DNA of 6,209 nt from contig JAOZTQ010000087.1 in the NCBI GenBank assembly GCA_029939085.1, positions 1 to 6,209 of the forward strand, written 5' to 3'. The DNA is from Candidatus Nanopelagicales bacterium (lineage in GTDB: Bacteria > Actinomycetota > Actinomycetes > S36-B12 > GCA-2699445). The first letter of the stretch is position 1, and each line of letters opens with the position of its first letter. Below the pieces are notes generated by a model. That model did not search any database. It was not told where the DNA came from and saw only the letters and a list, made by a program, of their open reading frames with translations. Of the stretch, positions 1 through 6,072 are shown in pieces. The position numbers and the translations under genes are program-made.

Positions 1-1550
1 AAACAGTCGAAGTCCCGATCTGGACCAATATAGATCCCGGTAAGAAGATCAATAAAGGGTCGTTCGAGACTGGCGGACTATTCATCGACAGTAACCCTCA
101 GGCGACTGGACTCAAGCGTACTGCGGCCAAGTACCTATGTAATGGCGTGAGCACCGGCTATAGGGTCTCCGCTGGCTATTACCAAAACCCACCCACACCG
201 CAGAATCCGAACCCGGGATATAAGGGGCCCGACTACCCAGCTGCAACGTATGGGGTACCGGAATACGCGACAGCTTTTGATGGAACGGGCCAAGCTCTGG
301 ACCAATATCCTAAGTATCTGTCCAGTACCTGGAATTACCTGGACTACACCTTGTCTCCGATCGGCCAAGACAATACCTCGCCTGATTGGGTCGCGACTCA
401 TGACAGTTTGAAAGGTATTGGTGATGCGAAAGCGGCAGGTTACGGCTTTAGCGGTGATCCGAAAGATGTAGTGGCGACTGCTGCTCAGGTCGACGTGAAA
501 GACGATAAAGATATTTACTGGAACGTGACGTGCCTATATGAGAAGAGCGCCGTTTTCTCGGAGACAAACTTTGTATTCGGCGATGTAGCGGTGGGGGCAG
601 TCAAAACGCTTCCATTGTCGATCTTCAATTCGACGTCTCTACCCGTGACAATGCAGATGACGAAGACCGAGGCCCCTGCGACCTCTAACAACAATTTTTC
701 GGTTAATGTCAACGCCGGGCAAGCGTGTTCGATATCGGAGTCGTCTGGAGCGGATGCCGTGCTTAGCGTCGATCCGGGCGTCACTTGCGTTGGCTCTATG
801 TCGTTTGCTCCCACGCAGAACGCTGGGTCGGTGTCCGCAGCGGTGGCGATATCCAGTCAACAGTTCCCCAATAAAGTGCTTCAGTTAGCGGCAAGTGGCA
901 ATGCAGGATCGGGCGGACTGAAAATGAAGCCTAAGGACCTCGGGGATGTGGGCGTGGGTGATACTGAAGATAAGAGAATCAAGGTCACCAACACCAGTGG
1001 TCAAAACTTGACGATTATAGGTTCGCAACTCGATGGACCAGGTCAGCCTCAGTACAAGCGTCCAAAGAAGGAAGACAAGTGCTCTGGCAAAACTCTGGCC
1101 GCGGGTAAGGGCTGCAAACTTTTCGTGCGATATAAGCCGACTGTGGCTGCCAATCAGGCTGTAAATGTGGTCATGGAGACCAGTGACGGCAGTTACGCTA
1201 CTTCAGCGATTGGCAACGCTACGGCAAGCCTCCAGGCACCGGGTAAGGTCACCGATCCTACGGTTCCCAACAAGTACCGAAAAGCGACCAAGGCACGCGT
1301 CGTTTGGACAGCACCCGAAACGCTTGGAACAGCCGTACCCAACAAGTACCAGACCCGAATCAAGCAAAAGGGTAATGACAATAAGTGGAGTAACTGGTCC
1401 AAGAAGGGCATCAGCCGAAATAGCAACGGCAAGTTCAAGAAGACTCGCGGAAGTCTGACTCCTAAGAAGCGGTACCTGATTCAGGTGCGGGCGGTTTCAG
1501 CGGCTGGCCAGGGCAGCAAGGTTAAAGTGAAGTTCAAGACCAAGTCCTGA
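1..1550 (+). CDS. Large surface/secreted protein, C-terminal part: two choice-of-anchor D type Ig-like domains plus Fn3 (5'-partial)
   Basis: The frame is open from base 3 to the TGA at 1548-1550 with no stop, giving 515 visible residues, so the gene continues past the left edge. The GTG at 147 is an internal Val codon with no ribosome site, not the start. Visible residues 1-188 are rich in Tyr, Pro, Asn and Gly and match no family I recognise. Residues about 189-302 (nt 567-908) form an Ig-like/ASH choice-of-anchor D type domain, with FGDVAVG at the start, two Cys, a CVGSMSFAPT strand and a final LAASG. Residues about 306-408 (nt 918-1226) are a second, more divergent copy (LGDVGVGD, two Cys, CKLFVRYKP). 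Residues about 412-515 are a fibronectin type III domain (VVWTAP, NKYQTRIK, LTPKKRYLIQVRAVSAAGQGS), with about 27 Lys/Arg against 3 Asp/Glu by my count. A 13-nt in-frame direct repeat encodes PNKY twice (1266-1278, 1338-1350). There is no LPXTG motif or C-terminal membrane anchor. The domain set implies an extracytoplasmic adhesive or structural role, but the function is unknown and the signal peptide would lie outside the window. Confidence 0.85.
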   Translation, partial: TVEVPIWTNIDPGKKINKGSFETGGLFIDSNPQATGLKRTAAKYLCNGVSTGYRVSAGYYQNPPTPQNPNPGYKGPDYPAATYGVPEYATAFDGTGQALDQYPKYLSSTWNYLDYTLSPIGQDNTSPDWVATHDSLKGIGDAKAAGYGFSGDPKDVVATAAQVDVKDDKDIYWNVTCLYEKSAVFSETNFVFGDVAVGAVKTLPLSIFNSTSLPVTMQMTKTEAPATSNNNFSVNVNAGQACSISESSGADAVLSVDPGVTCVGSMSFAPTQNAGSVSAAVAISSQQFPNKVLQLAASGNAGSGGLKMKPKDLGDVGVGDTEDKRIKVTNTSGQNLTIIGSQLDGPGQPQYKRPKKEDKCSGKTLAAGKGCKLFVRYKPTVAANQAVNVVMETSDGSYATSAIGNATASLQAPGKVTDPTVPNKYRKATKARVVWTAPETLGTAVPNKYQTRIKQKGNDNKWSNWSKKGISRNSNGKFKKTRGSLTPKKRYLIQVRAVSAAGQGSKVKVKFKTKS

Positions 1551-1569
1551 TTCATCGTGAATCCAGTTG

Positions 1570-1600
1570 GCCCGTCTGCCCCGACTCGGGGTGGGCGGGC
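1570..1600 (+). terminator. Strong G+C-rich hairpin without a U-tract, probable terminator
   Basis: Bases 1570-1583 pair with 1587-1600 to give a 14-bp uninterrupted stem, including three G-U wobbles, closed by an ACT triloop. It starts 19 nt after the stop codon of the surface protein. The following bases (gcgacgtgta) have no T-run. Actinobacterial intrinsic terminators often lack a U-tract, so termination is the natural reading. An RNA-stabilising 3' hairpin is the alternative. Confidence 0.7.
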
Positions 1601-1621
1601 GCGACGTGTAACTTAAGCGGA

Positions 1622-1627
1622 TATAAC
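1622..1627 (+). promoter_or_regulatory. Possible -10 element (TATAAC) upstream of the Cys protein/glucokinase unit
   Basis: TATAAC matches the sigma-A-type -10 consensus at five of six positions and lies 53 nt upstream of the ATG at 1681, in the only gap (1551-1680) that could hold a promoter for this two-gene unit. No convincing -35 hexamer is present at 16-18 bp spacing, because that position falls in the right arm of the upstream hairpin. It is therefore only a candidate. Apart from the hairpin and the ribosome site, I see nothing else in this gap. Confidence 0.25.
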
Positions 1628-1680
1628 CTGACGAGATCCTGCTGACGTTGGCGTGACCGCTGTGTTGCCGAGGAGGACTG

Positions 1681-2163
1681 ATGACTGAGCAGCCTTGGTG
1701 GCATCAAGACACCAACGAGGAGCAGCAAGGCCCCCAGGACGCCGTGGGATCGGCTGCCGAAGAGGCTGCCCGACTCTTTTCCGCCATGCGTGACCGTTTT
1801 CTTTCTGATCCCGCCGCAATGAGAGCTGGAGCACGGCTATTGGATACGTTTGCATCGCTTCAGCGTTCCTCTGGTGGTGCACTACCTGGCGAGTCCTCCG
1901 AATGCGCGTACTGTCCGGTTTGCCAAGCTATGGCCCGCGCAAAATCCATAAATCCCGAGAGTATGGAACGGCTGACGACCGCTGCAGTCGAGTTTGCAGA
2001 CAACGTCCGCAATATCGTTGGCTTGCCGGATGAGAAGGACACTGAGGATCGGGTTCGACACGTGCCGCTTGATGAGGATTTTGAGGATTGGCCGGAGCCA
2101 ACCCCAGCTTCAGAATCCGCCAAGGCTGATGAATCGGAGCGAAACGGCCCCTCGGGTCAGTAG
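1681..2163 (+). CDS. Conserved actinobacterial hypothetical protein with C-x2-C-x2-C motif, partner of glucokinase
   Basis: This is a 160-aa cytosolic protein with no signal peptide or membrane segment. The start is well supported by AGGAGG at 1671-1676, four bases before the ATG. Residues 24-64 look helical (AAEEAARLFSAMRDRF and following). Residues 74-82 read ECAYCPVCQ, placing Cys75, Cys78 and Cys81 in a C-x2-C-x2-C array that could bind a metal or be redox active. Residues 92-114 are probably another helix, and the C-terminus from about 117 is acidic, low-complexity and probably disordered. From memory, short proteins with an E-C-x-Y-C-P-x-C-Q core are widespread in actinobacteria, but I cannot name a Pfam family with confidence. 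The glucokinase gene begins 27 bp downstream with its own ribosome site, so the two are almost certainly co-transcribed. In Streptomyces coelicolor the gene next to glkA (SCO2127) has been linked to glucose repression. Whether this protein is its homologue cannot be judged here. The biochemical function is unknown. Confidence 0.8.
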   Translation: MTEQPWWHQDTNEEQQGPQDAVGSAAEEAARLFSAMRDRFLSDPAAMRAGARLLDTFASLQRSSGGALPGESSECAYCPVCQAMARAKSINPESMERLTTAAVEFADNVRNIVGLPDEKDTEDRVRHVPLDEDFEDWPEPTPASESAKADESERNGPSGQ

Positions 2164-2190
2164 CCTGACTGTTGAGCAAGGAGGATTCCT

Positions 2191-3129
2191 ATGCCCAACG
2201 CGCTGGGTGTCGACATCGGTGGTACCAAGATTGCCGCTGGCGTAGTCGATGAAGATGGGCAAATTTTGACCCAGAATCGCAGGGCGACACCTGCCCGAAA
2301 CCCCAAAGCTGTCTTGAATACGATCGTCGAGTTAGTCAACGAGTTTGCCGATGAATCATTTGATCGAATTGGTATTGGTGCTGCGGGACTAGTAGACGTC
2401 TATCGTTCCCGAGTCATCTTTGGTCCAAATCTGGGTTGGGCGGATGAGCGCCTCAAGGATCAGGTTGAAAAAGAGACTGGCATCATGACGATGGTCGAGA
2501 ACGATGCAAATGCTGCCGCATGGGGTGAATATCGTTTCGGGGCGGGTCGAGGCACGAACGACATGGTCATGGTCACTGTTGGCACCGGAATCGGTGGCGG
2601 CATCGTTTTGGGAAGCAAACTACAGCGTGGTGCCCACGGTATGGCGGCTGAACTGGGTCATTTGCGATTAGTCCGCAATGGGCAAGTGTGTGGTTGTGGT
2701 CGGTACGGGTGTTGGGAACAGTACGCGAGCGGCAGCGCTTTATTGCGAACAGCCCGTCAGATGGCTCGTAACCGCCGTAGTGAGGCCGATACCTTGCTGT
2801 CGTTCGGTGATGGAACCCCGGAGGGAATTCGGGGTCGTGACATTACAGCAGCTGCAAAAGAGGGAGACCCGGTAGCCATCGATGCTTTCAACCACGCGGG
2901 TAAGTGGTTGGGTCGAGGCCTTGCCGAGGTTGCGGCGTTACTCGATCCCGGATGCTTCATCATCGGCGGCGGCGTTATCGACGCCGGTGATCTACTTTTG
3001 GGTCCTGCCAGAAAGATTTTGACTGAGGAAGTTGTGGCTCGAGAGCATCACGACCCCGCGCCAGTCATCGCCGCAGAACTAGGTAATGAGGCGGGAATCT
3101 CTGGTGCCGCCGATCTTGCTCGACGGTAA
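2191..3129 (+). CDS. glk: ROK-family glucokinase
   Basis: The 312-aa product should phosphorylate glucose to glucose-6-phosphate in the cytosol. AAGGAGGA at 2178-2185 precedes the ATG by five bases and fixes the start. The motifs appear in the expected order. DIGGTK (residues 8-13) is the phosphate-binding loop of the actin-like ATPase fold. EN-D-AN (103-107) carries the presumed catalytic base Asp105. GTGIGGG (131-137) and E-L-G-H (154-157) follow, and CGCGRYGCWEQYASG (167-181) is the ROK zinc site: His157 with Cys167, Cys169 and Cys174. Glu154, His157 and Glu176 are the usual sugar contacts. IIGGGV (257-262) is the C-terminal nucleotide loop. The length is the usual one for GlkA-type enzymes, and there is no N-terminal helix-turn-helix, so it is a kinase rather than a ROK repressor. 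In Streptomyces the orthologous type of enzyme also serves in carbon catabolite repression. Use of polyphosphate in place of ATP cannot be excluded from sequence alone, nor can mannose or another hexose as substrate. The gene ends 4 bp from the convergent neighbour. Confidence 0.93.
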   Translation: MPNALGVDIGGTKIAAGVVDEDGQILTQNRRATPARNPKAVLNTIVELVNEFADESFDRIGIGAAGLVDVYRSRVIFGPNLGWADERLKDQVEKETGIMTMVENDANAAAWGEYRFGAGRGTNDMVMVTVGTGIGGGIVLGSKLQRGAHGMAAELGHLRLVRNGQVCGCGRYGCWEQYASGSALLRTARQMARNRRSEADTLLSFGDGTPEGIRGRDITAAAKEGDPVAIDAFNHAGKWLGRGLAEVAALLDPGCFIIGGGVIDAGDLLLGPARKILTEEVVAREHHDPAPVIAAELGNEAGISGAADLARR

Positions 3130-3133
3130 ACGG

Positions 3134-4369
3134 TCAGTCGTTGGATCGATAATCGGGGACTAGTTCGGTCGCGAGTTGTTCCATGAACAGTCCAATATCG
3201 GTAACGACTCCGACGGCCTGAGCGGAGCCACGATCTGACAGTTTTGTGACTGTAGCGGGATTGATATCGACACATACGAGTGGCACTGAAGCAGGAAGTA
3301 TGTTTCCCGTCGCGATGGCATGCAGCATGGTCGCCACCATGATCGAATAGCCGACGTCGTCGATGGCGGCTCGCATCGCTCGCTGACCTTCGAGCACATC
3401 TGTGTAGACGTCAGGTAGCGGACCATCGTCCCGGACTGATCCGACGAGGACAAAATCCTTTTCCGCTCTGACTAATCCGTGCATGATGCCGCCGGTAATG
3501 ACACCACTTTCGACAGCGTTGGCGATAGAACCAGATCGTCGGACACGATTGATTGCACGTAAATGATGTTCGTGCCCGTGATCGACACCAGCTGCGTTGG
3601 TTAGATCAACACCTAGTGAGGTGCCAAACATATTTGACTCGATGTCGTGGGCTGCGAGCGCATTTCCAGCAAACAAAACATCCACGTAGCCTGCCTCGAT
3701 CAAGGCCACCATGGCGGGCCCGGATCCGGTATGTACGATCGCAGGGCCACCGACCCAGAGAATCTTCTTACCTTCCGCCTTCACCCGTCTGAAGTCTTCG
3801 GCAATATTACGTACCTGAAGCCCCTGCGGCTTTTCGCTGGAAACCACGGAATTCATAAACTCGAAAGCAGTCTCTTCGGGGTTAATGGATCGTGGTTCAG
3901 TCTTGACGCGAACTCCTTTGGTTCCCACGACCACCATGTCACCCTCAATGACGTCAGACATGGGTTTAGTAATGGGTACACCGTCAGCGATGACGATTCC
4001 GCAGTCCATTTCCGGGTTGGCGAGGCGCTTCCACTCTCCTTGCAAGAAGATTTCAGTCTCCAGATTCGTTGATGAGTAGAAACCCTCCGGAAAAGAACCG
4101 GCGACATCGACTACGGCAAGTTCCGGTTCTCCCGGTTCGGTTAAGTTGGCACCATATCGCTGCAACCGATTGAGAACCTGCTGCAAGGGAACGGCGCTGG
4201 GAGCCGTGATCGCCAGGCGGACCGATGATGGGTCATCAGCTCGTTTCCCGATATCGAATCGCTCAATGACGTAGTCGCATTCCTGAGCGATTATCTCGTT
4301 GAGGATTCGGGCCAAGGTTCCGTCGTCAAGTACATGGCCGCTGAGTTCAACCCGTTCGGTCTCGATCAT
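3134..4369 (-). CDS. TIGR00300 / ArgZ C-terminal-like protein, probable NAD-dependent ornithine cyclodeaminase
   Basis: The 411-aa product begins at an ATG (4369-4367) preceded by GGAGG (4378-4374). Residues about 1-95 match the LOR/SDH bifunctional enzyme conserved region, and the rest is the Rossmann-type catalytic part of the TIGR00300 family. Hallmarks visible are FPEGFYSSTN (93-102), a VGGPAIVHTGSG loop (206-217), FAGNALAAHDIES (233-245), MFGTSLGVD (247-255), HGHEHHLRAIN (264-274), ITGGIMHGLV (291-300), FVLVGSVRDDGPLPDVYTD (306-324), MLHAIATGN (348-356) and a C-terminal CVDINPATVTKLSDRGS (366-382). Homologous domains in the cyanobacterial arginine-catabolism enzyme ArgZ/AgrE and in methanogens convert ornithine to proline and ammonia with bound NAD. 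The cyanobacterial enzyme has an N-terminal arginine dihydrolase domain that is absent here, so this would be the stand-alone form needing ornithine from elsewhere. It is distinct from the mu-crystallin-like ornithine cyclodeaminase family. The membrane-protein gene lies 62 bp upstream on the same strand and is probably in the same transcript. Family assignment is firm, but the substrate is inferred. Confidence 0.85.
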   Translation of the reverse strand: MIETERVELSGHVLDDGTLARILNEIIAQECDYVIERFDIGKRADDPSSVRLAITAPSAVPLQQVLNRLQRYGANLTEPGEPELAVVDVAGSFPEGFYSSTNLETEIFLQGEWKRLANPEMDCGIVIADGVPITKPMSDVIEGDMVVVGTKGVRVKTEPRSINPEETAFEFMNSVVSSEKPQGLQVRNIAEDFRRVKAEGKKILWVGGPAIVHTGSGPAMVALIEAGYVDVLFAGNALAAHDIESNMFGTSLGVDLTNAAGVDHGHEHHLRAINRVRRSGSIANAVESGVITGGIMHGLVRAEKDFVLVGSVRDDGPLPDVYTDVLEGQRAMRAAIDDVGYSIMVATMLHAIATGNILPASVPLVCVDINPATVTKLSDRGSAQAVGVVTDIGLFMEQLATELVPDYRSND

Positions 4370-4431
4370 TCCGCCTCCAGATCAATCACGAAAAGCGTGC
4401 CAGATTTTCGCAGCCAATGAGGGGTCAAAGA

Positions 4432-5007
4432 CTAGACAACCGCACCGTCATCCCAGCCGTCCCTGGGCTTTTCCTCGTGGCGAGCAACGAGCGTGCAAAA
4501 ACCCGCGATGAAGATCGCCAGGCCAACCGTCGTTAAAACGTCTGGTAACTGGAGCAGAAGGGTCAACAGAAGCAGTAGTGGCCCTAGGATGACACCGCCC
4601 CAGGCAAACCGAGAAATCCGATCTTTTGGCTTTGGAATTTCAGGCGGGGGAGGTGGTACATATTCCTCTTCATGGCTGAGAGGCAATGGCTCCTCAGGAG
4701 CCGCGCTGCTAGGTAAACCACTTAATACGGCGGTTCCATCGATGAGCTGAGGTAGATCAAAATCGTCGGGGTCACTGCGTACCAGCCGATCGGATAGGCG
4801 AACCGTGTCAGGGTTGTCCCTCAGCAGGTCGGGCAAAACCAGTCCTAGTACCGAGGTTGCACGCTCAGTATCGGCAGCGCTTACCGCCAAAACCACGGCA
4901 TCTCCGTCTGGAATCGGATGTGATGCAACGGATGCATCAGTTAGGAGTTGGGTCACGTGGTCGACGAGTCCGGGCGGGACGCGACATAGAGCCACATAGT
5001 CGATCAT
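4432..5007 (-). CDS. Conserved actinobacterial two-TM membrane protein with Pro-rich linker and DDGAVV C-terminus
   Basis: The ATG at 5007-5005 is preceded by GGGAGGA (5020-5014) with six bases between, whereas the upstream in-frame ATG at 5061 has no ribosome site. I therefore take the 191-aa form starting MIDYVALCRVP. Residues 1 to about 95 form a small soluble domain with regular hydrophobic alternation, including VVLAVSAADTERATSVLGLV, but no catalytic motif I recognise. An acidic then proline-rich linker follows (EEEYVPPPPPEIPKPK, 113-128), and two membrane segments lie at about 134-153 (including GPLLLLLTLLL) and 158-175. The protein ends in a short charged tail (RDGWDDGAVV). Actinobacteria commonly carry proteins with this PPPPP linker, two TM helices and DDGA-x-V ending, always as hypothetical proteins so far as I recall. 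By the positive-inside pattern (KPKDR before TM1, ARHEEKPR after TM2) both termini should face the cytoplasm. It is the first gene of a probable two-gene unit with the ornithine cyclodeaminase-like gene. Function unknown. Confidence 0.8.
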   Translation of the reverse strand: MIDYVALCRVPPGLVDHVTQLLTDASVASHPIPDGDAVVLAVSAADTERATSVLGLVLPDLLRDNPDTVRLSDRLVRSDPDDFDLPQLIDGTAVLSGLPSSAAPEEPLPLSHEEEYVPPPPPEIPKPKDRISRFAWGGVILGPLLLLLTLLLQLPDVLTTVGLAIFIAGFCTLVARHEEKPRDGWDDGAVV

Positions 5008-5013
5008 GACGAC

Positions 5014-5020
5014 TCCTCCC
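5014..5020 (-). promoter_or_regulatory. Ribosome binding site that fixes the start of the membrane-protein gene
   Basis: Read on the minus strand the sequence is GGGAGGA, six bases before the ATG at 5007. It gives nearly full anti-Shine-Dalgarno complementarity. It lies inside the longer reading frame that could start at 5061, which lacks such a site, and so decides for the shorter protein. Confidence 0.75.
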
Positions 5021-5106
5021 GCCTGCTCGTGGTCTTGCTGGGTGCGCGAGACCGAATCCATTACTGATCACAACGTAACCTCGTGAGCAGATTGTTCCCG
5101 ATAACC

Positions 5107-5119
5107 GGTAGGACCTACC
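5107..5119. repeat. Perfect 13-bp inverted repeat GGTAGG-A-CCTACC, candidate operator
   Basis: The 6-bp arms are perfectly complementary around a single central A, a geometry too tight for an RNA hairpin but suitable for a dimeric DNA-binding protein. It lies between two divergently transcribed units, about 100 bp upstream of the minus-strand start and about 26 bp upstream of the candidate -35 of plsC. No regulator is encoded in the window, so the binding protein is unknown. Confidence 0.35.
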
Positions 5120-5144
5120 TGTGTATCGTCTCACGTTCTTGAGA

Positions 5145-5172
5145 TTGTTGGGTCTGGCACACGATGGATAAC
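5145..5172 (+). promoter_or_regulatory. Possible promoter for plsC (TTGTTG - 16 bp - GATAAC)
   Basis: TTGTTG at 5145-5150 keeps the TTG core of the -35 hexamer, and GATAAC at 5167-5172 keeps ATAA of the -10 hexamer, with a 16-bp spacer. Transcription would start near 5179 and leave a leader of about 140 nt before the GTG at 5319. It is the best-spaced pair I found in the divergent region but matches consensus only partly. Confidence 0.3.
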
Positions 5173-5318
5173 GGCAATTCTGCTAGGCCGCCGCCCCGAT
5201 CACAAACCCAGCATTACAACATTGTGGTGACGCATTCGGCATGTCGCGGCAATCTAGTGGGCATTAGCGGGTTGGTTCAGGCAATCTGGGATCCTAGTAG
5301 GCAGAGAGAGGAGCACCG

Positions 5319-6065
5319 GTGCTGTATTGGTTCCTCAAAAGATTTCTGTTGGGCCCGTGGCTTCGGGTCCTCTTTAGGCCATGGTGCGATGGCGAGGAAA
5401 ACATACCGGAGGATGGCGCAGCCATCCTGGTAAGTAATCACCTGTCCTTCTCCGACTCAATCTTTCTGCCGCTGGTTCTCAAGCGACGAGCGACTTTCCT
5501 CGCCAAGAGCGATTACTTCACAGGGAAAGGCCCCAAAGGTGCACTTTCTCGAATGTTCTTTGGTGGCACCGGGCAGGTCCCGATAGATCGATCCGGTGGT
5601 AAAGCATCTGAAGCAGCTCTGCACACAGGTCTCAGGATCTTGAATGAAGGTCATCTATTGGGGCTGTACCCCGAGGGAACTCGTTCACCCGACGGTTCGC
5701 TCTATCGAGGTAAGACTGGTGCAGCACGTATGGCGTTAGAAGCCGAGGTAGCGGTTATTCCAGTCGCAATGATTGGCACCTACGAGGCCCAGCCATCCGG
5801 TCACGTCTTGCCGAGACTGCGGCGAATCGGGGTCAGGTTTGGCAAACCACTCGATCTATCGCGCTACTACGGTATGTCCGAGGATCGATTTGTCCTCCGG
5901 TCAGTTACTGACGAGATTATGTACGACTTGATGCAGATGAGTGGGCAACGCTACTCCGATATCTACGCTGCGGCTGCAAAGAAGGAACTTCGGAGTCAGC
6001 GCAAAGACATCCCCCAGCAAGGTGAAGAATCACATCCAGATGATCGGGCCGAGCAGCAAGCCTGA
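5319..6065 (+). CDS. plsC: 1-acyl-sn-glycerol-3-phosphate acyltransferase family protein (PlsC)
   Basis: This 248-aa enzyme of phospholipid synthesis should transfer an acyl group to the sn-2 position of lysophosphatidic acid at the inner face of the membrane, giving phosphatidic acid. The GTG start has AGAGGAG (5307-5313) five bases upstream. The acyltransferase blocks appear in order: block I is NHLSFSD (40-46), with the catalytic H-x4-D pair His41 and Asp46. GQVPIDRSGG (85-94) is block II with its acceptor-binding Arg. Block III is YPEGTRSPDG (117-126), and block IV is VIPVAMIGTYE (146-156). The N-terminus (MLYWFLKRFLLGPWLRVLF) is an amphipathic or membrane-contacting helix rather than a clear TM segment, and the last 30 residues are a hydrophilic tail. 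The length is normal for the actinobacterial group. The acyl donor and exact acceptor cannot be read from sequence, and a role in acylating another glycolipid remains possible. The DAHP synthase gene follows after 43 bp, an arrangement found close by in other actinobacteria. Confidence 0.92.
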   Translation: MLYWFLKRFLLGPWLRVLFRPWCDGEENIPEDGAAILVSNHLSFSDSIFLPLVLKRRATFLAKSDYFTGKGPKGALSRMFFGGTGQVPIDRSGGKASEAALHTGLRILNEGHLLGLYPEGTRSPDGSLYRGKTGAARMALEAEVAVIPVAMIGTYEAQPSGHVLPRLRRIGVRFGKPLDLSRYYGMSEDRFVLRSVTDEIMYDLMQMSGQRYSDIYAAAAKKELRSQRKDIPQQGEESHPDDRAEQQA

Positions 6066-6072
6066 AGCGGAT

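Larger units (their letters stand above)
5008..5318. other. Divergent intergenic region between the membrane-protein gene (-) and plsC (+)
   Basis: These 311 bp hold no protein-coding gene I can support. A 90-codon plus-strand frame from the ATG at 5164 has no ribosome site, runs into plsC in another frame and has an unconvincing composition. The region must carry the promoters of both outward units. I see a perfect 13-bp inverted repeat (5107-5119), one candidate plus-strand promoter (5145-5172), two copies of GGCAATCT (5248-5255 and 5280-5287) and the plsC ribosome site AGAGGAG (5307-5313). I found no convincing minus-strand promoter, tRNA or terminator. Confidence 0.6.

Noticed and set aside
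147..149. GTG as the start of the surface-protein gene
   Set aside because: The frame is open to the left edge, there is no Shine-Dalgarno sequence, and the preceding residues (for example SFETGGLFIDSN) look like the same protein.
1266..1350. 13-nt direct repeat CCCAACAAGTACC, 72 nt apart
   Set aside because: It is in frame and encodes the same PNKY tetrapeptide within one Fn3 domain, so it is best explained by protein sequence rather than a DNA element.
3647..4072. 141-aa plus-strand reading frame
   Set aside because: It lies wholly inside the TIGR00300 gene on the opposite strand, whose motifs are unmistakable.
5290..5300. Partial palindrome around GGATCC upstream of plsC
   Set aside because: A restriction-site-like palindrome with no loop and imperfect flanks, and no sign of being a hairpin or operator.
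5164..5433. 89-aa plus-strand reading frame in front of and overlapping plsC
   Set aside because: No ribosome site before the ATG, overlap of more than 100 nt with the clear plsC gene in another frame, and a composition unlike a folded protein.
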